From NCBI GenBank assembly GCA_021781285.1, contig JAJXXD010000178.1, positions 1 through 8,773 of the forward strand: a stretch of DNA of 8,773 nt, given 5' to 3'. The number at the start of each line of letters is the position of its first letter. Within the stretch, counting starts at the first letter, position 1. A model generated the notes under the pieces. The model was not told the origin of the DNA. It searched no databases and saw nothing but the letters and a program-made list of their open reading frames with translations. Below, piece by piece: positions 1 to 4,670 of the stretch. This DNA is from a bacterium (GTDB lineage Bacteria > SZUA-79 > Acidulodesulfobacterales > Acidulodesulfobacteraceae). Position numbers and translations under genes: made by a program.

Positions 1-141
1 AGGAAACTCTTCGACGACCACCCATACGTTGTTTTCGTCGATACTTAAGCTCTCCGACACGCTTTTAGAAATCGATTCGATAAGTTTTTTTTTCTGCTCT
101 TTTGTTCTTCCTTCGAGCATTTTAACCGATACGAAAGGCAT
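1..141 (-). CDS. 4-oxalocrotonate tautomerase family protein, 5' part (runs off left edge)
   Basis: The first 47 codons of a small tautomerase are present; the 3' end lies beyond base 1. After removal of Met the protein begins with Pro, the catalytic general base of the 4-oxalocrotonate tautomerase superfamily. It follows the family pattern PFVSVKMLEGRT..EQKKKLI, with Arg at mature position 11 as in classical members, and then VWVVVEEFP. Position 39, Arg in the Pseudomonas enzyme, is Trp here; many uncharacterised family members also lack that Arg, so the substrate is open (2-hydroxymuconate-like or another enol/keto acid). Family members are usually 60-80 residues, cytoplasmic and oligomeric. 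The start is fixed by Pro2 and by a perfect AAGGAGG (complement of 147-153) five bases upstream. It is transcribed divergently from the chemoreceptor gene, from its own promoter at 171-199. Confidence 0.9.
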   Translation of the reverse strand, partial: MPFVSVKMLEGRTKEQKKKLIESISKSVSESLSIDENNVWVVVEEFP

Positions 142-170
142 TTTTTCCTCCTTATATAATTTTATTTAAG

Positions 171-199
171 ATTATAACAAATATAATATTTTTAGACAA
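171..199 (-). promoter_or_regulatory. sigma-70-type promoter of the tautomerase gene
   Basis: Read on the minus strand, TTGTCT (194-199) is followed after exactly 17 bases by a consensus TATAAT (171-176). The -35 matches TTGACA at 4 of 6 positions and the -10 at 6 of 6. The start of transcription would fall near 164, giving a leader of about 20 bases before the Shine-Dalgarno and the ATG at 141. It faces away from the chemoreceptor promoter. Confidence 0.7.
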
Positions 200-258
200 C
201 GGTTTTACGTGCAATAAAAAAGGGATCTGATTTGAAATTAGGCGCCTTTTTCGATTTC

Positions 259-294
259 AGTTAATGCCGGTTAAAAAAATAACCGAAATTAACT
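259..294. repeat. two-part inverted repeat next to the sigma-28 promoter
   Basis: Outer arms AGTTAAT (259-265) and ATTAACT (288-294) and inner arms GGTTA (269-273) and TAACC (280-284) are all exact. They are separated by 3-base mismatched joints (GCC and GAA) and centred on AAAAAA. The right outer arm ends on the first base of the sigma-28 -35 element. It lies in the shared intergenic region of the tautomerase and chemoreceptor genes. It may be an operator for a dimeric regulator or an RNA hairpin; no T-run follows the arms on either strand, so a terminator is less likely. Confidence 0.6.
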
Positions 295-320
295 ATAGAT
301 TTTTTACGCAATGCCGATAT
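294..320 (+). promoter_or_regulatory. sigma-28 (FliA) promoter of the chemoreceptor gene
   Basis: TATAGATT (294-301), an 11-base spacer, and GCCGATAT (313-320) match the flagellar sigma-28 consensus TAAAGTTT-N11-GCCGATAA at 6 of 8 and 7 of 8 positions with exact spacing. Transcription would begin near 327, leaving about 47 bases of leader before the ATG at 374. Sigma-28 control is the usual arrangement for chemoreceptor genes in flagellate bacteria, so sequence and context agree. The ATG at 311 lies upstream of the predicted start of transcription and cannot be used from this promoter. Confidence 0.8.
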
Positions 321-358
321 ATAATAAAAAACAATTTACTTTATTCGCACTTAAAAAT

Positions 359-366
359 GGGGGAGA
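359..366 (+). promoter_or_regulatory. ribosome binding site that sets the chemoreceptor start
   Basis: GGGGGAGA lies 7 bases before the ATG at 374. No comparable site precedes the in-frame ATG at 311. The protein from 374 begins MFKTLKSKLY, a short basic N-terminus leading straight into the first membrane helix, as expected for a chemoreceptor. Confidence 0.75.
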
Positions 367-373
367 AATATTT

Positions 374-2068
374 ATGTTTAAAACATTAAAATCAAAGCTT
401 TATCTTATTATGGTCGGGGGGTTTATTTTTATCTTGTTAGTCAACCTTTTGCTGATTCTTTATTCTAACGGCTTAAAAAACGCAACTGTCAATTCGGATG
501 TTATTTCCAGTACGGAAGGCGGCATTAAAACATTAAAAGGCAACCTTCTGCAGATTATTCTTTTATCTCATATAAAAATGCTTAAAATGAATGCGGTAAA
601 ATCCAAAAAAGAAAAAGCAAAAATAGAAAAAGACTATGACGCTAAAATATTAAAATTAGCAAACGATTCAAAGCCGGTCTTCTCAAACGTAGATAATGCC
701 CTGATCGGATACACTATGGGATTCGGCAAAGTCAAAGCGGCTTCCGTCTTTGGAACCGAAAAATCCAAACTTCAGGGATTTTCGTCCAAAAAAACCGTCG
801 TCCTTTTAAAAAGCCTCAAAAATAAATTTTATATATTCCGTCCCATAGTCGGAAGGCTTTTAAAATATCCCCTTCTTTTAGGCGGAGCGATGAGCACTAA
901 ATATTTCGACAGCCAGCTCAGTCCGATGGTTGCCCAGATAAGCCAGGTTAACGGCGTCATAAAAAGCTCTTATTATAAAAAGGTAAAATGGCTGAATTAT
1001 ATATTTATAGCATTTCCTATCATTTTTTTAATCGGTGCGGTTATAGTCATGTTTTATTTTAAAAATTCGGTCATAAAGGTCTTAAACTTAGTCGATGATA
1101 AAATAAAGCAGATCGCCCGCGGCGACCTAACCTCCAAAATCAAAATATCCGGCGTCCATAAAGAAAGCGAAATAGGCGTCCTTATAGAACAGGTCAACAG
1201 CCTAGTAGATTCATTATCCGGCAACGTAAAGGGCATCATCAATACTTCCAATTCTCTAAGCTCGCAGTCGGAACAGCTCAACTCTTCTTCCAAGGAGTTC
1301 GAAAAGACCATAGAGCAGATGAGGGAAAAAGCATCCCGCATAATAGAATCCATTAAGCAGATGTCTATCGCCATTATAGAAGTAGCCAAGAACTCCTCCT
1401 CTTCCGCGCAGAAGGCTCAGGAAACCGAAAAGGTCGTCGATTACGGCACAAAGTCCGTTCAGGACGTGGCGCGCGAGATGAAAAACATAGAAAAGACCGT
1501 ATCCGCCGTTTCCGTTACGATTACCGAACTCGGTTCTTCTTCCGAAAAGATAGGAGAAATCATAGGCGTAATAAACGACATAGCCGACCAGACCAACCTC
1601 CTCGCCTTAAACGCCGCCATTGAAGCCGCCAGAGCCGGAGAACAGGGAAGGGGCTTCGCCGTAGTAGCGGACGAGGTAAGAAAGCTCGCCGAAAGAACCA
1701 CCAAGGCGACCAAAGAGATAGAATCGATGATACTCAGCATTCAGAGAAACACTCAGGATGCCGTTACCTCTATGCAGAAAGGAAAAGAGGAAGTTTCCAA
1801 AGGAGCGGAGATTGCCGGAAAGTCCGCCGAAGCCATTTCCAATATAAACTCTTTAATGGTAAAACTCAAAGAGATGATAACGCAGATTGCCACCGCTTCC
1901 GAAGAGCAGTCTCAGGTGAGCGAAGAGATATCTCTTTCCTCCGAAGAAATCATTAAAGCCCAGGACAGCGCTCAGGCAGGTTCCAAGCAGGTCATAGCTT
2001 CTTCGGAAGAGCTTGCAAGGATGGCTTTGGATTTGTCCAATATGGTAAGGATGTTTAAGACGGCGTAA
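374..2068 (+). CDS. methyl-accepting chemotaxis protein, transmembrane chemoreceptor
   Basis: A 564-residue receptor that should signal through CheA/CheW to the flagellar motor. Seen in order: a basic N-terminus, membrane helix about 9-30, a periplasmic sensor of about 170 residues (31-204) that is helical and Lys-rich, membrane helix about 207-229, a HAMP region about 230-285 (ARGDLTSKI, EIGVLIEQVN), and a long coiled-coil cytoplasmic hairpin. The conserved tip spans about 394-442 (IADQTNLLALNAAIEAARAG, GRGFAVVADEVRKLAERT). Glu/Gln/Ser-rich helices on both sides would hold the methylation sites. The cytoplasmic part is about 280 residues long, compatible with the 40-heptad class (estimate). 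The C-terminus MVRMFKTA carries no NWETF-type CheR tether. I recognise no named ligand domain, so the stimulus is unknown. G+C is visibly higher in the conserved signalling half than in the sensor half. Confidence 0.95.
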   Translation: MFKTLKSKLYLIMVGGFIFILLVNLLLILYSNGLKNATVNSDVISSTEGGIKTLKGNLLQIILLSHIKMLKMNAVKSKKEKAKIEKDYDAKILKLANDSKPVFSNVDNALIGYTMGFGKVKAASVFGTEKSKLQGFSSKKTVVLLKSLKNKFYIFRPIVGRLLKYPLLLGGAMSTKYFDSQLSPMVAQISQVNGVIKSSYYKKVKWLNYIFIAFPIIFLIGAVIVMFYFKNSVIKVLNLVDDKIKQIARGDLTSKIKISGVHKESEIGVLIEQVNSLVDSLSGNVKGIINTSNSLSSQSEQLNSSSKEFEKTIEQMREKASRIIESIKQMSIAIIEVAKNSSSSAQKAQETEKVVDYGTKSVQDVAREMKNIEKTVSAVSVTITELGSSSEKIGEIIGVINDIADQTNLLALNAAIEAARAGEQGRGFAVVADEVRKLAERTTKATKEIESMILSIQRNTQDAVTSMQKGKEEVSKGAEIAGKSAEAISNINSLMVKLKEMITQIATASEEQSQVSEEISLSSEEIIKAQDSAQAGSKQVIASSEELARMALDLSNMVRMFKTA

Positions 2069-2168
2069 TGCTTTAAAAAAAAATTTGATTTTTTAAATTT
2101 TATGTTTTATAATTTAAATATTAGAGGTTTTATATTTTCATCTTAACTCCTCAATGTAATGTCCTCCT

Positions 2169-2207
2169 AACCTGCCGGTTATCAACTACTTCCGGCAGGT
2201 TTTTTTT
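2169..2207 (+). terminator. intrinsic terminator after the chemoreceptor gene
   Basis: AACCTGCCGG (2169-2178) and CCGGCAGGTT (2192-2201) form a perfect 10-bp, GC-rich stem with a 13-base loop, followed directly by a run of T to 2207. It sits 100 bases after the stop codon and just before the tRNA promoter, so it isolates the two units. There is no A-run on the left side, so it should work on the plus strand only. Confidence 0.9.
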
Positions 2208-2219
2208 GCAATAAATATA

Positions 2220-2248
2220 TTGACATTAAGGCGGTTTTTATTTATACT
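2220..2248 (+). promoter_or_regulatory. near-consensus sigma-70 promoter of tRNA-Asn
   Basis: TTGACA (2220-2225) is followed after 17 bases by TATACT (2243-2248), 11 of 12 consensus bases. Transcription would begin near 2255, about 30 bases before the mature tRNA. A strong unregulated promoter is typical for a single tRNA gene. Confidence 0.8.
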
Positions 2249-2285
2249 ATCTATCGATTATTACATTAATCTTTTTCAATTCTAT

Positions 2286-2361
2286 TCCCCGATAGCTCAG
2301 CCGGCAGAGCAAGTGACTGTTAATCACTGGGTCGATGGTTCGAATCCGTCTCGGGGAGCCA
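2286..2361 (+). tRNA. tRNA-Asn (anticodon GTT), CCA encoded
   Basis: The 7-bp acceptor stem is perfect: TCCCCGA (2286-2292) with TCGGGGA (2351-2357), then discriminator G and encoded CCA (2359-2361). The D-arm contains AGCTCAG..GGCAGAGC. The anticodon stem AGTGA/TCACT encloses CTGTTAA, with anticodon GTT at 2319-2321. The T-arm has GGTTCGAATCC. Length without CCA is 73 bases. It stands alone with its own promoter. The recombinase-like remnant 120 bases downstream suggests that this tRNA's 3' end was used as an attachment site; no second copy of the 3' end is visible in the window. Confidence 0.97.
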
Positions 2362-2415
2362 TTCAAAAACAAGCCATTTAAAGCCTTTCAGTAGTATTTC
2401 TGATAAAAACCTTTC

Positions 2416-2452
2416 TTGACAGTTTTATCAAATTATGCTTAATTTTGATAAA
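2416..2452 (+). promoter_or_regulatory. putative promoter with overlapping 9-bp dyad, before the recombinase remnant
   Basis: TTGACA (2416-2421) is a full -35 consensus; 17-18 bases later comes TTAATT/TAATTT (2439-2445), a moderate -10. Between and across them lies a perfect inverted repeat, TTTATCAAA (2424-2432) and TTTGATAAA (2444-2452), centred at 2438, which would place a dimeric repressor on the promoter. A related GATAAA occurs just upstream at 2402-2407. The reading start of the remnant is at 2483. The region is AT-rich, so part of this may be chance. Confidence 0.45.
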
Positions 2453-2482
2453 TTTTTACTACAAAAACCGCTACAATTTTTT

Positions 2483-2655
2483 ATGAGAATTTACAAGAGA
2501 GGAAATACCTACTGGTGCGCTTTTGAGTAAGAAACAGGTTTAACATACCGGCAAAAAATAAAGCAGAATTTTTATTTAAAAATATTTATCAAAACTATTT
2601 AAAGACAATTTTTAATTCAAAAGAACATACTATTAAAAAAATAGAACCTGCCTAA
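2483..2655 (+). pseudogene. broken N-terminus of a tyrosine recombinase (phage-type integrase)-like gene
   Basis: From the ATG at 2483, 15 codons read MRIYKRGNTYWCAFE and then meet a stop (2528-2530). The pattern [MS].IYKRG.TYW is the usual start of the arm-binding domain of tyrosine recombinases of integrative elements. Shifting frame near 2527 restores an open stretch to 2655 (VRNRFNIPAKNKAEFLF, then Lys/Asn-rich helix-like sequence), fitting the continuation of such a domain (basic residues, then an alpha helix). The joined product is under 60 residues; intact integrases have 300-400, and no catalytic core (Arg...HxxR...Tyr) follows. Its place downstream of tRNA-Asn supports the reading. 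The family assignment of the first 15 residues is moderately firm and that of the second part is weak. A chance ORF is the main alternative. Confidence 0.5.
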
Positions 2656-2726
2656 ACATTTTTTACCGATATTATACTGCGAAAATAAATTTTAATAAAA
2701 ATAAATTTAATACATTCAATATCCAT
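2652..2726 (-). CDS. possible 24-residue peptide or gene remnant
   Basis: An ATG at 2726 (minus strand) is preceded by a perfect AGGAGG (complement of 2732-2737) at a 5-base distance and opens 24 codons, MDIECIKFIFIKIYFRSIIS plus VKNV, then TAG. It lies 28 bases after the stop of the 508-residue protein gene, in the same direction, so it could be its operon partner. It is hydrophobic and basic, like a small membrane peptide. It overlaps the recombinase remnant end by 4 bases, tail to tail. The strong ribosome site argues that a gene started here; the short frame suggests either a micro-protein or the stump of a gene cut off by rearrangement near the tRNA. I do not recognise it. Confidence 0.3.
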   Translation of the reverse strand: MDIECIKFIFIKIYFRSIISVKNV

Positions 2727-2754
2727 AATTTCCTCCTAAATTTATATAAATTTG

Positions 2755-4281
2755 TTAAGGGCGCAATAACATCCTGTTGAAATCAATATCGTGGTTCGGA
2801 ATAGCGTCCGTATCTGTTCCCACTATGGTTCCGTTGTTAATCCAGTAGTAATTGGAACCGCTGTCAACTTTATAATCTTCTCCCGTTTGTTCGTCAACTA
2901 CATCGACTTCCCCTAAAATGGCGTTTTCGCGGCGCCGAGCGATTTCGTCCATTACTTTATTATTGTAATTAAAAGAATTGGATATCATTTTTTCTATTTT
3001 ATTGTTTGCTTCTGTTTCTATTTTAGATGAACTCATGGCTATGTTTTCATTCATAGCGACCCACTGGGGATTTTCTTTAAAAGTATCGGCTTCATGCGTT
3101 AAAATTTTCATGGACGCGTTTAAGCCTCCTCCCGCGGACGGGGCAAACGCTATGTATAAATATTTGACTCCCCAGAGGCTGGAAGTTCTAAATGTGCCGG
3201 CAAATACATACCCCTGCGAGGGCGTCCCGTTGCGAATACATGAGAACCTTGCCTCACCGGCGGCAAGCCTAATAGGCAGGTTATATTCCATATACGTACG
3301 GTTAATCCTGTCCGATATATCGGCCCGGTCGCGCGAACCCGTTATCTTGATTCCTGAACAGATTCCCGACATATAATTATAAGAGTAATATCTAGCAAAT
3401 TCCGTGCCAGGCATATAATGCATAACCATTTCCCTTAGTCCGTAACCGGAGTAATAGAAACTTCCTTCGTAAAATCCCCCCATGTTTAACAGCTGGTTGG
3501 GAATCGCATATATAGGCACGTTAGCGTCTCCTATCTGCACCATTTTTTTATTATCTGGAGAGATGCTCCGCACCTCCACCCTTACGTCAAGAGGGGCATA
3601 CCTATATGCTCCGCCTTCCGTTTTCCACGATTGAGGAACGCTAAGGGTAAATGCCCGTTCGCGGGTATCCTCCCACGTCGAATATTTTACTCTGGCTGTT
3701 TTTTTAGAAAGGGCGGGGCCGGACGCGGTAAAACTCTTGAATATGCGGGTAAACACCGGAACAGAGGATTTGAAGTTTTTTGAAGGGGCGGAAACCATAA
3801 ATATGCACATCGCCGTTCCTTTCGGAGTATCTGCCCATGTCAGCAGGGCAATTGCCGAAGCGCCGTTTTTAAATCCGGCTAATCTTACAGAGTTTGGAGA
3901 TTCCGGGACGGGCAATCTCCATGGGATTGCCGGCCATATATGGCCGGCAATATTTTTAAGGGTTAATACCGCCGCGCGCGAATTAATATTTTTTCTGGAA
4001 AACAAAGGCCAGATAACAGCGAATTCTTTTTTAGGCCCTTTTAAAGAAACTCTTCCGTTTTTTTTGTTAAATTTAAATTTCCAGTTATCGGGTGCGATAA
4101 CCGAAGGCCCATACTTAATATCGTGTTTTGTCCATCCGCGAGGAACATGCGTTGTTTTAAATATAACAGAACCGCTCCGGCTGTTTAGAGCCGCATATGA
4201 TAAAACGGCTATTAATATAATAATAGCGGCTCCGGCATATATTTTATAAGCCTGCCCTGATTTAAAAAAAGCGGCCCCCAT
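2755..4281 (-). CDS. membrane-anchored exported protein of unknown function
   Basis: A 508-residue protein that I do not recognise. Residues 14-32 form one hydrophobic helix after a short basic start, with no obvious cleavage site or lipobox Cys, so it is probably a signal anchor with the rest outside the cytoplasm. The outer part looks like two alpha/beta lobes, about 45-187 and 200-405. Lobe 1 closes with FTRIFKSF and lobe 2 with MKILTHEADTFKENPQW, endings reminiscent of PsbP/DUF1795-like folds (tentative). An Asn/Ser-rich helix (about 408-452) leads to a C-terminal module, EVDVVDEQTGEDYKVDSG plus NYYWINNGTIVGTDTD. Cysteines are 159, 308 and 348. The start at 4281 is backed by AAAGGGGA five bases upstream. 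The gene is richer in G+C (two sampled 60-base blocks have 30-32 G+C) than cbiG (17-18 in two blocks). It contains a 26-bp palindrome, and direct repeats lie upstream. Confidence 0.85.
   Translation of the reverse strand: MGAAFFKSGQAYKIYAGAAIIILIAVLSYAALNSRSGSVIFKTTHVPRGWTKHDIKYGPSVIAPDNWKFKFNKKNGRVSLKGPKKEFAVIWPLFSRKNINSRAAVLTLKNIAGHIWPAIPWRLPVPESPNSVRLAGFKNGASAIALLTWADTPKGTAMCIFMVSAPSKNFKSSVPVFTRIFKSFTASGPALSKKTARVKYSTWEDTRERAFTLSVPQSWKTEGGAYRYAPLDVRVEVRSISPDNKKMVQIGDANVPIYAIPNQLLNMGGFYEGSFYYSGYGLREMVMHYMPGTEFARYYSYNYMSGICSGIKITGSRDRADISDRINRTYMEYNLPIRLAAGEARFSCIRNGTPSQGYVFAGTFRTSSLWGVKYLYIAFAPSAGGGLNASMKILTHEADTFKENPQWVAMNENIAMSSSKIETEANNKIEKMISNSFNYNNKVMDEIARRRENAILGEVDVVDEQTGEDYKVDSGSNYYWINNGTIVGTDTDAIPNHDIDFNRMLLRP
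3926..3951. repeat. perfect 26-bp palindrome inside the exported-protein gene
   Basis: The half ATTGCCGGCCATA (3926-3938) is followed with no spacer by its exact reverse complement TATGGCCGGCAAT (3939-3951). It covers codons 111-119 of the 508-residue protein, so both strands read IAGHIWPAI in frame. On the plus strand it is followed by ATTTTT, giving a terminator-like hairpin antisense to the gene. Such a long perfect palindrome is not expected by chance in a window of this size. It may form a cruciform or mRNA hairpin, or be a binding site or the trace of a small palindromic insertion. Confidence 0.9.
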
Positions 4282-4309
4282 AAAAATCCCCTTTCTTTAG
4301 CTTATTATT

Positions 4310-4409
4310 ATTTATTTTACCATTTATTTTAAAAAATACAATAAAAGCAAATCTGATTTATTTTACCATTTATTTTATTCCTCACTCCCGCTTGCTTTTG
4401 TTTATTTTA
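4310..4409. repeat. 22-bp direct repeat made of five TTTATTTTA units
   Basis: A 22-base sequence, itself two TTTATTTTA units joined by CCA, occurs exactly at 4310-4331 and 4356-4377. A fifth unit lies at 4401-4409. Unit starts are 4311, 4323, 4357, 4369 and 4401, so the pairs repeat at 46 and then about 44 bases. In addition, AAAAGCAA (4343-4350) and TTGCTTTT (4392-4399) form an 8-bp inverted repeat around the second pair. The array lies between the end of the small membrane protein gene and the start of the 508-residue protein gene, on whose strand the units read TAAAATAAA. It is a candidate regulator-binding array or iteron-like cluster; in AT-rich DNA simple duplication is also possible. 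Confidence 0.7.
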
Positions 4410-4439
4410 CTCGGCAAATTTACAAGGAGCCATTACAAT

Positions 4440-4661
4440 TTACTCGCTGAAATACTTCAGCACCATTATCGAAACCAGCAGAACTCCGGCGGAAAGTATT
4501 ATAAAATATAAAACATTATAAACGGCTATGCCTATAATTAAATAAAAAATTAATATTACTCTCTTAATCTTTTTTAACTCTTCGTTTTTTAATAAATATC
4601 CGGCTATTATTCCGACGGCAATATAAATAACGGATTCTACTATTATTATATTTATATCCAT
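4440..4661 (-). CDS. small hydrophobic membrane protein, unknown function
   Basis: A 73-residue protein, nearly all hydrophobic. Residues 3-24 form one membrane helix, a short charged loop follows (KNEELKKIKR, 26-35), and residues 36-71 are long enough for two more helices, ending KYFSE. I recognise no family. It follows the UDP-glucuronate decarboxylase-like gene by 9 bases in the same direction, so it is probably the last gene of the operon and translationally coupled, since no good Shine-Dalgarno precedes the ATG. Alternatives include a small multidrug-resistance-like or polysaccharide-export accessory protein, but nothing specific supports them. Confidence 0.6.
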   Translation of the reverse strand: MDINIIIVESVIYIAVGIIAGYLLKNEELKKIKRVILIFYLIIGIAVYNVLYFIILSAGVLLVSIMVLKYFSE

Positions 4662-4670
4662 AAATTAGAT

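Larger units (their letters stand above)
2362..2754. other. gene-poor, AT-rich stretch: decayed element edge
   Basis: These 393 bases between tRNA-Asn and the 508-residue protein gene hold no full-length gene. They contain the TTGACA promoter with dyad (2416-2452), the broken recombinase start (2483-2655) and the 24-codon minus-strand ORF (2652-2726). No clear terminator is seen for the tRNA or for the minus-strand gene. The mix of fragments beside a tRNA fits the worn boundary of an integrated element (inference). Confidence 0.5.

Noticed and set aside
217..251. AAAAAGG...CCTTTTT as an intrinsic terminator
   Set aside because: The stem is only 7 bp and mostly A-T with a 21-base loop, and no gene ends just before it on either strand.
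311..373. N-terminal extension of the chemoreceptor from the ATG at 311
   Set aside because: It overlaps the sigma-28 -10 element, lacks a ribosome binding site, and the ATG at 374 has a good one with a typical receptor N-terminus.
1054..1740. Two minus-strand frames within the chemoreceptor gene
   Set aside because: They mirror the conserved HAMP and signalling region, where the true frame has unmistakable family motifs.
2133..2170. Shine-Dalgarno-like AGGAGG and GAGGAG on the minus strand
   Set aside because: The only ATG after them opens 3 codons before a stop, so there is no gene to support.
3737..4249. 170-codon plus-strand frame
   Set aside because: It lies wholly antisense to the 508-residue protein gene, has no supporting ribosome site, and its IAGHIWPAI segment is only the mirror reading of the palindrome.
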